Positions 30,748 to 44,600 are shown, numbered from the stretch's first letter. The stretch: DNA of 64,000 bases from Diospyros lotus (GCF_014633365.1 NC_068338.1:52401716-52465715); one strand, 5' to 3'. A program made the numbers and translations. Notes: a model not told the origin generated them from the letters alone.

Positions 30748-30753
30748 TATAAA
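30748..30753 (+). promoter_or_regulatory. TATA box of the ABCB gene
   Basis: TATAAA lies 24 bp before the first in-frame ATG (30777) and 56 bp before the second (30804). Transcription normally starts about 30 bp after a TATA box, so the second ATG fits better as the start. Confidence 0.5.
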
Positions 30754-30803
30754 GTATAAGCCCCTCCAGAGTTGATATGAAAACACGTGGATCCACGGTT
30801 GAA

Positions 30804-33800
30804 ATGGCTTCTTCTGAAGAGCCGAAAGCCATGCAGGGTGGAGTTAAGACGAGAGAAGACACAGAGGTCAATAAGCGGATTAGCACTCCAGCCCCGCTGC
30901 CATTTTGCAAGCTTCTGAGCTATGCAGATGCGTTAGATTGGGCACTGATGGCTCTGGGAACGCTGGGATCCATTGTCCATGGCATGGCACAACCCATAGG
31001 CTATCTGCTGCTGGGAAAGGCACTCAATGCATATGGTAGCCACATCAAGGACACTAACAAAATGGTTGAAGCTCTCGATAAGGTACCACTCTCCTCCAGA
31101 CACGAAGCCTACCAGCATTGTATGCTAATGGACAGTAATAGGAGTTGTTATCTGGTTTCTCCAGGTTATTCCCTATGTGTTCTACATGGCCATTGCCACA
31201 TTTCCTGCAGGAATTTTAGGTACTTTTCTGAACCCTCTCTGGCTGGCATATACAGAATCCCTTACTCCATTCTCCCATGTGACTGCCTATGCGAGTGTAG
31301 TAAAGTTGATGTGAAACTCTGAATTAGACAGCCCTTCACCCATGTTCTTATAGTTAACCACAATAAAATAATTATATTTATAATATTATAATTATTATTC
31401 AAAAATATAATTATAATAATGATTATAATTTTGCATTTCAATACAAAAATATTGAAATAAGATAATACTACAAAAGGAAAAATAAAATCACAACAATAAA
31501 TAAATGGATAATAAAACTGAGATTTATGTAACACATAGTTCTTTTAAAATAGATTTGTCATCTCACCGAAAATGTTAAAAGGGTAATTAACGTCTATTTC
31601 CTAGGATATAACGGTTTACAGACTAAGAAGTTAGCACAAACTTCAAAACTTAATAATGAACTAGAATACTGATTGAACATTATTAAAATTAAAAGAGTAC
31701 GAGAATTTTTAGAAAATAATTCTACTATAAATTATGTTGTTATTTTTCAATGAAGTAAGTCCTCTATTTATAAAGGAGGAGGAAGAGAAGAGGAAGAAAA
31801 AGGAATGAAGAAGAAAAGAAGACGACGGAAGAACGGAGGAGGGCCGCTCTGGTTGCTCTTCTTTCTTAAAAATATAATATAATCTTTATATATATAATAT
31901 AATAATGAAATAAGCAACCGTCCATGCACAAAGTTATGCATGGTGTACTTGTACAATAATTGTATTATTGAAATTCAATTAGTTGTCTCGTCCAACATGC
32001 ACGAATTCTCATAATTCGACATATAATATATCTCTTATTTTTTTTTTCTTTTATTTATAAATTATATATTATATTACATATGTCTTCAAAACAATTTTTC
32101 AATCAATTTCTCATTCACCCATTTATCATTTTGGACATGTGAATGTACCAAATTTTCCAGTACTTACTAGTACCTCTGCTACTACCCATGAACTAAAGAG
32201 CCAAACTTGAATGCCATCTGACTAATCTGAGGAAGGGATCCCAGAACATCTACCAGAAAACCATATTCTTTTCCGTTTCTTCCTAAACGTATTCACAAAA
32301 ATATAGATGCAACTGAAGTTAAAATCATCACTTGCTATCTTTATAAGCACAAACTTAATATTACGGTGCAAACACCAACTGAAGTTAGCATCCAACTATA
32401 CCTCACAGTCACAGATTATGAATGCCAGGATGCGGACCTCCTAGTTTCAATGAGCAAATTCTAGGTGAAAACATAGTGTCAGTGCATTGTACTAGCAGTA
32501 TAATAGAGCATGAAAATTAAAAAAGGAAAAGTTTCGCAAATTTTCTGGAAATAAAAAAGTGTTTCCTCATGACTCACCTCAGTCCTGGAATGTGCAGAGA
32601 TAGGACGTTGGATGTATGCTATAGTGTCAGTGCATTGAACTAGCAGTATAATAGAGCATGAAAATTAAAAAAAGGAAAAGTTTCGAAAATTGTCTGGAAA
32701 TAAAAAAGTGTTTCCTCGTGACTCACCTCAGTCCTGGAATGTGCAGAGATAGGATGTTGGATGTATGCTAGTGAAAGACAGGTAACACGTTTAAGATTGG
32801 CATACTTGAAGGCAGTGCTTAGCCAGGAGATTGGGGCTTTTGATACGGATTTAACACCTGGAAAGATCATCACTGGAATAACCAACCACATGGGCATCAT
32901 ACAAGATGCTATTGGTGAGAAGGTGAGATGTTTACTGTTTACATGGATCATTTCAAATACGCTGCATGAAAATCATTTCAAATACACAAGCAGTGAGTCC
33001 AATAGCGAATTCTAGTATACTGCAGCACTTCTTTCTTTGTTGCATGATCCACAGACACAGCAATCACAAACCCTAATCCTACTAGGTAGGGATGGTCCAG
33101 TTTTGAGTACTCAAATATAAATTGAAAAAAAAAAAAACTCCAAAACTCTGACAGATTGATTTGGATTTTGATAGTACATAAATTTATAAATTAAATAAGT
33201 GATATAATCAACTCAAACATACCTTTTTCACAACCTAAATTATTTTCTCCTTTAAATCATTATGTACACAATTGGATGGTGCGCACTCAGACAGATAACA
33301 TATTAAATGTAGGACTAATCCAGGGCCCATTTTAGCATCCATGCATCTGCTGCACCATCCTTTAACTTGGGTCACAATGATGACAACCAGTAAAGTTTGA
33401 CATATCTTGTAGGAATAGCTACATTGAGGATGTATTATTATTTCATCCGGTTTCCTCATTGAAATGAAAGTAAACTTGATAACAAGAATCTTATTGTCAC
33501 CTGACAAAGTACTCTATTAAACAGCTGGGCCATTTTCTCTCAAACTCTTCAACTTTCTTCTCTGGGGTCTTGATCGCTTTCATCTGTTGCTGGGAAGTGT
33601 CTCTCCTTTCCTTGTTGGTTGTTCCAATGATTCTTATAATTGGAGCCTCTTATACAAAGAAAATGGATGCCATTTCAGTCGCAAAGACATTTCACCAGTC
33701 AGAAGCCACATCAATGGTAGAACAGGTAATTATTAGTGATATTATTACTTTCATATTTCATCACATCCTTGAAATTAAATAGGCACTTATTTACAGAAAA

Positions 33801-36800
33801 AAAAAAATTATATAGGCACTTAATATATGTATGGTCGCTTATTTATATATGGCCCTCTGATTTCTGTATCAGACAATATGCCAAATCAAAACAGTCTTTG
33901 CATTTGTTGGAGAGATGTCGGCAGTGAAGTCATTCTCAGAGTGCATAGAGAGACAATTTATATTAAGCAAGGAAGAGGCACTTATAAAGGGAGTTGGAAC
34001 TGGCATGTTCCAAACTGTTACCTTTTGTTCTTGGGCATTGATCGTATGGGTTGGAGCCATTGTTGTCACAGCCAAGAGAGCAAGCGGGGGCTATGTGATA
34101 GCTGCAGTTATGAGCATTCTCTTCGGTGCTATGTAAGGGAGCAAAGAACAATAAATTTAAATGAACAAATGAACAATCTTTTCATTTTTTATTTTGCTAA
34201 AAGAGCCAAAATTTATTCCACCAGATATTAAAAGGGCCCCTTTTGTTGTTCTTTTCTGAATTACAGATCACTCACAAATGCTGCGCCAGACCTGCAAATA
34301 TTCAATCAGGCAAAGGCTGCGGGGATGGAAGTTTTTCAAGTGATGGAAAGAAAGCCCTTAATATGTTACAGTTTGAAAGGGAACACACTTGAGGCAGTTG
34401 ACGGCAACATTGAGTTGCGTGATGTGTACTTTTCTTACCCATCAAGGCCAGAGAAATTGATTCTTAAAGGGTTCTCATTGTCAATTCCAGCGGGGAAGGT
34501 AGTGGCATTCGTCGGTAGTAGTGGGTGTGGGAAGAGCACCATCATCTCTCTGGTGGCAAGATTCTACGATCCCTCAAAAGGTTTGTAGCACATTGCCAAC
34601 TACAGCTTTTAGCATTTGGGGAATAAATGGATATCTGCCTCCATTGAGCACAAAATATCCAACTGTAAGAATTTTTGTGTCTAACAATGGGTAGATGCAT
34701 CAAGCATGTCAGCATATCAATGCACATCGAAAACAATGTTTATAGAAAACAGGTACCTGAAGATAAGGAATTCTACAAAATAACGAAATGTGAAACATTC
34801 CAGGTGAGATCCTCATTGACAATCATGACATCAAAGATCTAGATTTGAAGTTCCTCAGGAAAAGCATTGGAGCAGTTTCGCAGGAGCCATCACTCTTTTC
34901 TGGCACCATCGGAGATAATATGAAGGTGGGGAATATGGATGCAGATGAAGAACAGATGAAGAAAGCAGCAGAAATGGCAAATGTGCACTCTTTCATATCC
35001 CAACTTCCGCGTCAGTACTTAACAGAGGTATTCCTTATCTACCTGATTGTCCACTGGGCAATTCTCTCAGTGACAGAAAAAGGCAACAAAATCCGAAAAT
35101 TGAACAATATTACCTACTCAACCCTAGAATGAACAGCTTACGTGAAAGTCAGGGAGACATATTAGATGTACATGTAGAAAAATATTACCCACTCAATTGA
35201 ACAAGCCTTAACCTCAATTTATTGGGTCAGCTACATTCATCTAGGGAAAATAAGGAAGACAATTTGAAGGAGAAGAACAACTTATGGCAAAATGAAGACA
35301 AAAGGTAAGTAACACAATGGAAAAAGATGCTTGGAGTTGACGTTCAAAACCATTTATGATTAATATGGAGATTTAGACTAATCCACGGGACCCTTACAAA
35401 TTTCAATCTTTATTCAATTACTCTGATTGGAACAAACAAAATTCAATCACTTTTCACTTACAGAGTTTGTTCTTTATATGTTCTGAGACTGGAATAAGTT
35501 TCCCAGGCTAGACTTCAGAAAGACAACAACAATAGGTCTCAAACCCAAACATGGAGCTCCTGAAAGTGAACCCCAGTTTATTACTCGTCCTAGTAGACAT
35601 TAAATAAAAGTTCAAGTAATAGATTCCGAGGTCAAAACCATGTTACCTCTAAATCTTCTGCAAGGAGGAGGAGGATCACTTCATCTTTCACAGTTACGAA
35701 CCGATTTCCGGTGAGAATGGTGTTTGGTTGTAACACCTTTTTCTGATCAGCCTAACAAATCAATTGATGTGTCCATAAAAAATTGATGGAAATTAGTTAA
35801 GATAAAAAGGCACATGAATTGACAGAACACAAACAAAGCCAAGTTCAATAATAAGATACTATAAACATTTGTTTCTAGAACAATATCCTCTAATTGATCC
35901 AAACATCTACACCATCTTTGTGTAGTATCACCACTGGAGAGTAGTTTGACTGAACACTGTCTAACATTATAGCTTATCTTTCAATTTATATTTTGTAGTA
36001 TCTAAATGTAATGATCCCAGGTAGGAGAAAGGGGCGTGCAACTATCAGGTGGACAGAAACAGAGAATTGCAATAGCAAGAGCCATTCTGAAGAATCCTCC
36101 AATTCTTTTGCTTGACGAGGCCACAAGTGCACTAGATTCAGAGTCAGAGAAGCTAGTCCAAGATGCCCTCGAGACAGCAATGCAAGGAAGAACAGTCCTC
36201 TTAATTGCACACAGGATGTCAACCATTGCTAATGCAGACATGATAGTAGTTTTAGAAAATGGGCAAGTTAAAGAAACAGGAACACACCAAAGCTTGTTAG
36301 ACACAAGCAATTTTTATAATAGCTTATTTAACATGCAGAATCTCAGCACAGAAGGTGACTCAAGGTTGGTGCCAACTAAAACTGAGTTCAGTGAAGCATT
36401 TAATGTTGGTGAACTGAAATCCAAATATTTGATTGAGTTTAAATGAATCACAGAAAAGTGACAGATCCAACTGGAGAACTCACAAATGTGCAACAAAAGT
36501 TTTCGCCTCAATATCACACAAAAGTTGGCGAAGCCATAGAGCTCAGTGGACATCACGGGGATCCTCCACAGCAAGAGAAGCAGATTGGGAGAAGAAAAAC
36601 AGCAATATTCTTCCGAATCTGGTTTGGCTTGAAGAAGAATGAGCTTGTAAAGACTGCCCTTGGCTCTTTTGCAGCAGCCTTTTCTGGCATCTCAAAGCCT
36701 GTATTTGGGTACTTCATCATAACAATAGGTGTGGCATATTACAAGGGGCACGCGAGGAGGAAAGTAGGATGGTACTCCATAGCCTTTTCTTCAATTGGAT

Positions 36801-38482
36801 TGCTTTCATTATTCAGCCATACCTTGCAGCATTATGTGTTTGGGGTGATTGGAGAGAAGGCCATGACCAATCTTAAAGAAGCTCTCTATGCAGGTATTTC
36901 ACTAATCTGATTCCATCATCTCCGCTAAACAATATTATAGCATATATATGAGCTTTGCATCACAAATATATCCATTTGAACACTCACACCACCAAATCCT
37001 GCAGCTGTTCTACGTAACGAATTAGCTTGGTTTGAGAAACCTGAGAACAGCATCGGCTCACTCACCTCACGGATCATGAATGATACCAAGATGGTAAAAA
37101 CCATAATTGCTGATCAAATGTCAGTTATCGTCCAATGCATCTCTTCCATACTGATTGCAACAACAGTTAGCATGAAGGTGAACTGGAGAATGGCTTTGGT
37201 AGCTTGGGCTGTGATGCCATGCCATTTCATTGGTGGCCTCATCCATGCCAAGTCTGCTAAAGGATTTGCCAGTGACACTGCTACGGCACACTCAGATCTT
37301 GTTGCCCTTGCTTCTGAATCTGCCAGCAACATAAAAACCATTGCATCATTTTGTCACGAAGATCATATACTTGAGAAAGCCAAAATATCTCTGGAAAGCC
37401 CAATGGAGAACACCAAAAGACAGAGTATCAAGTATGGGCTGATTCAAGGTGCATCCCTTTGCTTATGGAACATTGCACATGGTGTTGCTCTGTGGTACAC
37501 AAAAATCTTGGTTCACAGAAATCAAGCTAGTTTCGAGGACGGAATAAGATCATATCAGATTTTCTCCCTTACAGTACCTTCAATTACAGAGCTTTGGACA
37601 CTGATGCCCACTGTGATCTCTGCCATCAGCATATTAACTCCTGCATTTGTAACTCTTGACAGGCAAACTGATATTGACTCAGACACACCACAAGAATCGG
37701 ATCTGCAGATGATAAAAGGGAATATCGAATTTCAAAATGTTCATTTCAATTATCCTTCACGCCCAGAAGTAACTATACTCGAGGACTTCAGTTTGCAAAT
37801 CGGAGCTGGGTCAAAGGTGGCTCTTGTTGGGCCAAGTGGAGCTGGCAAGTCATCTGTCTTGGCCCTTCTGCTGAGATTCTATGATCCCAGAGAAGGCAGG
37901 GTACTAATTGATGGCAAGGATATAAAAGAATATAACCTGAAGAAGCTAAGGGCCCAAATTGGGTTTTTACAGCAAGAGCCACTTCTTTTCAGCTGCTCAA
38001 TTAGAGAAAACATCTGTTATGGGAATGACAGGGCTTCTGAAGCTGAAATCATGGAGGTCTCGAGGGAAGCAAACATACATGACTTCATCAGCAGTTTAGC
38101 AAATGGCTACGATACAGTGGTTGGGGAAAAAGGATCCCAACTTTCTGGGGGACAAAAGCAGAGAATTGCCATAGCAAGGACTTTACTAAAGAGGCCAGCA
38201 ATCATGCTTTTAGATGAAGCAACAAGTGCCCTTGACGGGGAGTCTGAGAAAGCTATAGTAAGTGCTTTGGAGTCAGCAAAACTGAAAAACAAGGATGGTT
38301 TATTGTCCAACATCACACAGGTGACTGTTGCACACAGACTTTCCACAGTTATAGACTCTGACACTATATTTGTCATGGATAAAGGAAAGGTCGTGGAGAT
38401 GGGTACCCACTCAACTCTAGTAGCAACATCTACTGGAATCTATTCAAGACTCAGCCACCTCCAAAGTATCCATGAAAAATAA
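30804..38482 (+). CDS. Full-size ABCB transporter (MDR/P-glycoprotein type), ten exons
   Basis: Exons: 30804-31082, 31165-31219, 32747-32922, 33525-33725, 33873-34132, 34267-34580, 34804-35027, 36021-36364, 36454-36893, 37005-38482. All joins keep frame and give about 1256 residues, the usual size for TMD-NBD-TMD-NBD exporters. NBD1 has Walker [10 protein letters not shown] (about residue 405), Q-loop SQEPSLF, signature LSGGQKQ, Walker [13 protein letters not shown] and H-loop IAHRMST. NBD2 has GPSGAGKSS (about 1040), [19 protein letters not shown] and VAHRLST, with a longer spacer ([13 protein letters not shown]) before the H-loop. It should be a plasma-membrane ATP-driven exporter; the substrate cannot be read. 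ATG 30804 (AAATGGCT) is preferred to 30777. The 89-nt intron at 36365-36453 is inferred to restore frame in the linker. Confidence 0.88.
31220..32472. other. Second intron of the ABCB gene, AT-rich part
   Basis: No gene. It holds A/T-rich and A/G-rich tracts (31776-31850). A TATTTATAAAGG just before the A/G tract recalls a retroelement promoter, but no borders were found. Confidence 0.4.
32473..32769 (+). repeat. 148-bp tandem duplication spanning the exon-3 splice acceptor
   Basis: 32473-32620 and 32621-32769 are nearly identical, both running from ATAGTGTCAGTGCATTG to GATGTATGCT. Each contains the polypyrimidine and acceptor GGAATGTGCAG and the first 23 nt of exon 3. Only the second copy continues into the exon; the first runs into an in-frame TAG at once. 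Confidence 0.9.
35028..36020. other. Seventh intron of the ABCB gene
   Basis: It is about 1 kb of anonymous AT-rich DNA without repeats or coding that I can recognise. Confidence 0.6.
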
Positions 38483-39265
38483 ATACCCACACAAAGTCAC
38501 AAAAATTACCACAAGCTTAAAGAAAAGATTTTTTGCCGATTACTTTTTTATAGATAATATATTGTGCCCATTTTTTTTCCTTTTCATATCTTGGTGGTGC
38601 AACCATAGTAGGCAATGGATTATCTAACACAGGAATAAAATGGGTAATCTCTTATCATGCAGTGGACTCCTCCTAATAACTTATTTCACTTCCAGATAAT
38701 TTTATTGTGGAGGTAGAATAGATACACCTAAAAAAGTACTCTGAAGTTCAGATATCATCTCAAATTCAATATTGACGCTCTTGAGCTCTCCGCCAGTCCG
38801 CCTCCTCTCTGTAGGCAAATCCAGGATCAATGTAATACAATTGCAACAGATAAAGGGTATCAACCTACCCATCCAATAACAATAAACCACAGAGCAATAG
38901 TCTTACAACTGCAGTAAAACCGAGTACCATAGTTTCTCTAGTGCCATGGACACCTCCTTTTATTATCTTTTACCAACCAACACTTTCTTGAGAGACCTTT
39001 CAACGTGACAAGTTGGAGATACCAATAGTTTTATTAATTTGCTATAAGACAAAATTTTTCCTATTATCCTCAAAAAACTAGATGAACCGCTTCAACAAAG
39101 TCGAGGGAAATTGTACTAGACAAAACAGAAAAGGTATTAAAATTTCAAAACTACGACCAATTCTGCCTTCATCTAGTGACAGAAAGAAAAAGGTTAAAGC
39201 ATATATTTATTGCCATAAAGACTTCGTAAATTCCATCAGTCAGACTAGAATTATGCCATGTAATC
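38483..39265. other. Stretch between the ABCB gene and a minus-strand terminal exon
   Basis: The first few hundred bases after the TAA stop are probably ABCB 3' untranslated and flanking DNA, with AATAAA-like sequence near 38634. Nothing else is recognised. Confidence 0.4.
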
Positions 39266-39375
39266 TCAGGTCTGAGTGTCAGGGTACTTCTCCTTTTCAA
39301 TCTTCAGATTGTTCAGCATGTCAGCTGCCAAACGCAGATCTATGTAATTCCATCCACTGTTAGGCAATAATTCTT
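39266..39375 (-). CDS. Terminal exon of an unidentified gene
   Basis: A strong acceptor, TGCTTTCCTCAG, is followed by a phase-1 frame of 36 codons: ELLPNSGWNYIDLRLAADML, then NNLKIEKEKYPDTQT and TGA. The composition and clean splice site argue that it is real coding. Upstream on the same strand, 39709-39590 reads VDFVCCVSFGKENDELLGAG and ARKVTSMVDDFSTG, perhaps an earlier exon. I cannot name the family. No further exons are apparent before the ATG13 gene, so it is probably a fragment. Confidence 0.45.
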
Positions 39376-39709
39376 CTGAGGAAAGCAAGAAGATTCACAC
39401 AACCACAGAAGCATATATACAACAACAACGACAAATAAGTTAGTGGAAAATCACCACATTGGTGGGTATTTAAATTTAGGTTGTTCCAGATCTTGTAAAG
39501 GGGGAGATCACCATTCACCAGGCGAAATACTTACCAAAAGAGAAGAAAAGAAACCTATAACAGCGGGGGAAACAAATTCCAATGCCCGTTGAGAAATCGT
39601 CAACCATGGAAGTTACTTTGCGTGCAATGCCTGCACCAAGCAATTCATCGTTCTCTTTCCCAAAGGACACACAACAGACGAAATCAACGTAATGTACCAT
39701 TGCGAACAC

Positions 39710-41370
39710 CTATAATGCATCGACTATCGAGGCAGGAATAACCAAAAATGAGGGCGGCCGCATGGCAGCTCAGCTCGTCATGGTTGAGGGCACAAAGTGC
39801 TTTCGGTGAAGTTTGGGACAAAAATCAATGATTGAGTTTCCCCAATGTAAGAGCAATTTCTAAAAAATGAGAGGGCTCCTTAGGCACAGTGAGCACTGGT
39901 CTAGTCACTATGCCCGACTAAGTCACCATGATTAATCCCCTCACATTCTGTCAGACCGAATGTAAGGGCGCCTGGAGTGAGCGATTCACCTTTTGAGATA
40001 AGGAATAACCAAAATATTGGCCAGAGTTATATTTTTGTCCTGTTTTTTTATTTTTTTATTTATTATTTAATTTTTTTTATTATTTTAATTATATATTTTT
40101 TAATTTTTAATATTTTTTATGTAATAATCTCAATTTTTACTCAATTTAATTATTGTTTCAACGTGAATGGAGTGTAATATATATTTTATTATTTTTATTT
40201 TATTTTTTTAAATATAAAAGTATAAAAGTTAAATTAATTAAAAAATATAGATCAAAAGATATAATTGAAACAACAAAAAATATAAAAGAAAAAAAAAAAG
40301 ACAAACAAAGAGAAATATTATTTTATTTATTTGAATGAAGATTTATAATGGAATAAAAGAGAAAAAACAGGAGTGGGTGATGCCCTTTTGTCCTTTTTTT
40401 TTGTTTACCATGTCAAAATCTTTTATTTAAAAATTATTATGCTTGCCATTTTAATAAATAAATAGTCAGTAGATTGTTTAAATTTTAATCCATCGAAGTA
40501 GCGTTGATAGTTTACCGGACACGTACGAGAGGTTAGAATACCGTAAGGTTGTAGATTTGATTTAATTTTTTGTGTCAAAATGTGTAATTAATTATATTTA
40601 TTTGAGAGGCCAAACTCCAAAAGTTCAATTTACAATAAACTCATTTGTTACCCAAGACCGTAGAGCAAATGGATTGCAAAATTTAGAAAGAGAGATAAAT
40701 TCAAACAAAAAATCAACTATGACAGAAAGATCTATCGAGTTTTTTATATTAAAAAATAATTTTTTAAATTTTAAATTTTCTTTAATGTCTAAAAAAAATT
40801 CTTTTTCTTTTCAAAAGTTAATGGTTCGTTCAATTTTAGAAGACTTTTAAAATTTTTAACTCTAATTTTATAATTAAATATATTTTAACATTTTTTATTT
40901 AAAAAATGAATAGCATTCATGTGGAAAACATATTTTAACATTTTTCCAATTCCTATTATAAAAAAATATTTTTTATTTTTTAATTAAAAACTCAATCATT
41001 CAACAAAAAAATAAAATTGAAAACTTAAAAAATGTTTGCCACAACTGACGGGCACTTCAATGGCCCATACTTATGCCTTGCATGTTGTAAGCACGTTATA
41101 AAAGATAAAAGACCGTTAATTGAAATATAAATAACTGATAATTTAGAATTTATATAACCAACCCTTGGAGAGATAAAAACTCGATACATTGGTAGTACAT
41201 TGGTGGTACTGAATAGGGTTTAGGTTTTGCATGTCCTTGGGAAACTTTCAGTTTTGTACATCATTGGTACAGCCACAGGTGCCTGGGACCTCTGAACAGT
41301 GAACTCTGCAACATACATAAATAAGAAGACAAGCAGTGGAAAGGACTTTGTTTCTCACACATTCAGGGGC
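39710..41370. other. AT-rich intergenic DNA
   Basis: It is very AT-rich between 40.02 and 41.04 kb, where T-rich and A-rich halves (40040-40210 and 40208-40330) face each other like an old inverted-repeat element. At 40490-40570 a sequence with AGGTTGTAGATTTGATTT faintly recalls the box B of a tRNA-derived SINE. Neither is secure. Confidence 0.4.
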
Positions 41371-41614
41371 TGCAGCACAGAGAGGAGAAGTTCTTGACAA
41401 CTTTGATGGGTCATAGCAGGCTGCAATTGGTCTAGCAGCAACTAATTTCCTGTCAAGTTATGTACATATTTTGTTAGTCTTTTCTGCAGAGAAGATTCAA
41501 ATGGATGTATAGAAGACATGTTAAGCCGAATGTTATGATTCTCCTGCGCCTGCAACTGACAACCAACCAGTCAGTAGAATCCAGTTTCTGTTCGAGTTTC
41601 TCCAGGCAGCAGAG

Positions 41615-44600
41615 TTAGGTTTCTTCCTTGCTCACCAGGAGAGTTCCACTTTTGGAAAGCAGCAAATCTTTCAATTCTCTGTACGCCTTGAGCTCCTCCA
41701 GGGCATCTGAAGTCTTCCGGGGCATAGACATGGCAGAAGCTGAAGCAACTTCTCCATCCGGTTCCATCTTGGAAGGAAGGGACGAGTAACAACTTGAATC
41801 TTGGCGCAGAGGCGGCGCACTCCTCAAAATATGAACAAGTGCACTGGCAGCAGCATCTTGATATTTTCTAGACGCTGAAAAAGCTTGTGATGTAAACTCT
41901 GTACCCTTTCTTCCATCAAGATTCTGACTGTACAAGAGAAAAAGGAGGGCAGCCAGCAGCCACAGTAAATTACAAAAAGTGGTAGAGATGGAAATGTGAA
42001 ATAGAAGATAGAAAATAGTGGAGTTCTATTAATAGCCAAGATAATCTTTAGGTCTTTCCATCAAGGAGGAGGAGTAAACATCAAACTGAATTTTAATCAA
42101 GAAAAGCATAATTATAGAAAACTAATTAAGATTTGGCATAATATTCACTTTCTATTGAACTTATTGTTATTTTACAGAAACCTACTTGGACCATGCTTAA
42201 CCTAAGAGAGACACCTAATGTTTAGATCCTAATAGAGGAAAATTCCACAAAAATAGTCGATACAATTCCCAAGGTGTCCCTGTTAGGTAGAGAAAGGTGT
42301 TGACAAATTTGCAAGACCAAAAATATATTTTAAGGGTATTAGTACCAAAAAATCAATTAGGCATCAGAAGAGGTCATAAACCTAAAAGTGGTGTAAGAAA
42401 TTTGGGAAAAAATTGTAAAAGAACATACAAGTCTCAAAAATGCCATCTTAGAGGTACTGGTAAGGTTTCATAACAAGAAAGAATGAGGATCCAGACCTTA
42501 GGTAGGTCTTAGTTAGGTCAAAAATGGTCCAGTAAGGTTTTCTGTACTCAGTTATGCCAACTGAAGCAACAAAAGAAAAACTTCTCAATCTCATCCTGTT
42601 GAAGCCCACACCCCCTTCTCAATTTGCCCGCATCGGGCAACATAACATTTGCTTGACGCGGGCAACATAACATTTTTGGTTGGAGGAGAAATGATTTCTC
42701 TGCTTAGTATTTTGAACAATCACCGTAGCTGTGTCACCATGGACTGGCTAGTCGCTAGTAAACTAACTTACAACTCCATTTGCCATCAAAAGGTAAAGAG
42801 TTGGCATCTAACCAACAGGTGAGATTTTGTTTGGGGTGGTGGGTAAAGCCATGATAGCTGCAAGGCACTAGCTATGGAACATGCTAAGACACTGCAAATC
42901 AGTACCTCACCAAAGACCGTACAAGCAGAGTATTAAAATGAGTGGAAGTCAAAGTTGTGTCCAGGGCCAGGCTTACTTGAATTTTATGACTTCGGCACTT
43001 GCCCTTTCACCTTTTAACAATATGGGTAACAATATGAACAATGAAAGAGATAATCATCCCATGATCAACATACACATAACAAATACAATACACACACTCA
43101 CATTGATAAAATAGCATATGACATACAATCCAGCCACATACAGATTAAGAGATGATAGCTTCCTGCCAACAAAATCAGCCATTCAGGTTCTGTACTTATT
43201 GCAAGGTTTATAAGTAACCTCAGGTCCAACAATCACTAGCAATATCTTAGGAGCGATAGGCACCAGCAAATCAAGAATGCTGAATCAGTATATTAGATGC
43301 TGGCCTGATTTCAAAGCATGTGTGGTCTACTGTGACCATGTTTCTGCAGATCATGCCCACTGAAGCATTTCTTTCCTCTAAGAATATTTTCATGTGTACT
43401 GAACTCACAAGTTCACATATCTTGGCAAATTTCACAGTGTGGGTTTTAATTTTCTTTCCTTGATAAATCAATGTACCTTTTAATCATTAGAGGAACACCT
43501 AACTATACTTTAAAAGTGAAATGGGAAAGGAATTAGGTGCACTTCAGTTATGCCTATGAGAAGAAGGTTCATAGCTACATTACTTCAGTAAGAAATGAAG
43601 ACAAAACAAAAATACCTGTCAGGGGAATCTAATGTATCAACATCATCGACAATAAAAGGGCATGAGAAGTCACAATCATCCAAGTCTTCCTGGAAAGATA
43701 ATCTACTAGAGCTTCTTGAGACTCCAACACGTGGTGAGCCACTTGAGGATAGCACACCTGAGAAACGACCTGATTCATCTTTGCTGTCTCTTGAAACCTA
43801 CAAAGTTACATACGCATATCTCAGCTGAAGCCACAACAAAATAAGAGAAACTACAAATATCAATGTTCAGAATAGGCAGCCAGATCAGAGCGTAGCTCCT
43901 ACCTTCTGGCCAGAATACTGATTTATCATCCCAGAACTCAACTCCCCAGCTCTTAACAAGTCTAATTTCCTTGACAACCTGATTCCAGATGAGGAATCCT
44001 GTGATGAAGGATCGAGCTTTGTGCTTCTAGGAGATAAAGGTGGAAGTAAACTTCTGTTTGGATCAGACAAATTGGGAGAAAGGTATTTAGGACTTCTGCC
44101 CAACACTTGATGTGGGATACTCACAGGGGCAGTCTCTGAATGCCCACGGGTATGAATAGGGTTACCCCCTAAAAGGTATGTTGGGGAAGATGATATAGGA
44201 GACGGTGAGAATGGAGGTGAAAGCTGGTACTCATGAAAACTGGTTGAATTATGATGAGTTGGTACCCTATAATTTTGAATCCTATGAACATTTACATCAG
44301 TAGGTGGGGATGGAGAATCATATGAGGCGGTGGAAGTGCGATGTATGGGAGGAGATCCACCGAGGGGCATCGCATGAGATATCCTATGAAGGCCACTTGT
44401 CCAGCTGTGTGGACGTTGAAATGGCGAAGAAGGTGGCCTTACCCCTCTCAGTGGAGAAGATGCAGCACTAACACCCTTCTCCAGGGAAGCGAAGGCCTTA
44501 AAAGGATCAGCGGCAGGGCTACCAACATAATCTGTGATTATCTGCAGTGGGAATGAGGTAGAAGTGTCAAGATTGAAATCAGACAGACTCTCTCGATAGG

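Noticed and set aside
40490..40570. tRNA-derived SINE or tRNA gene
   Set aside because: Only a faint box-B-like sequence is present; no box A at proper spacing, no tRNA fold and no clear tail.
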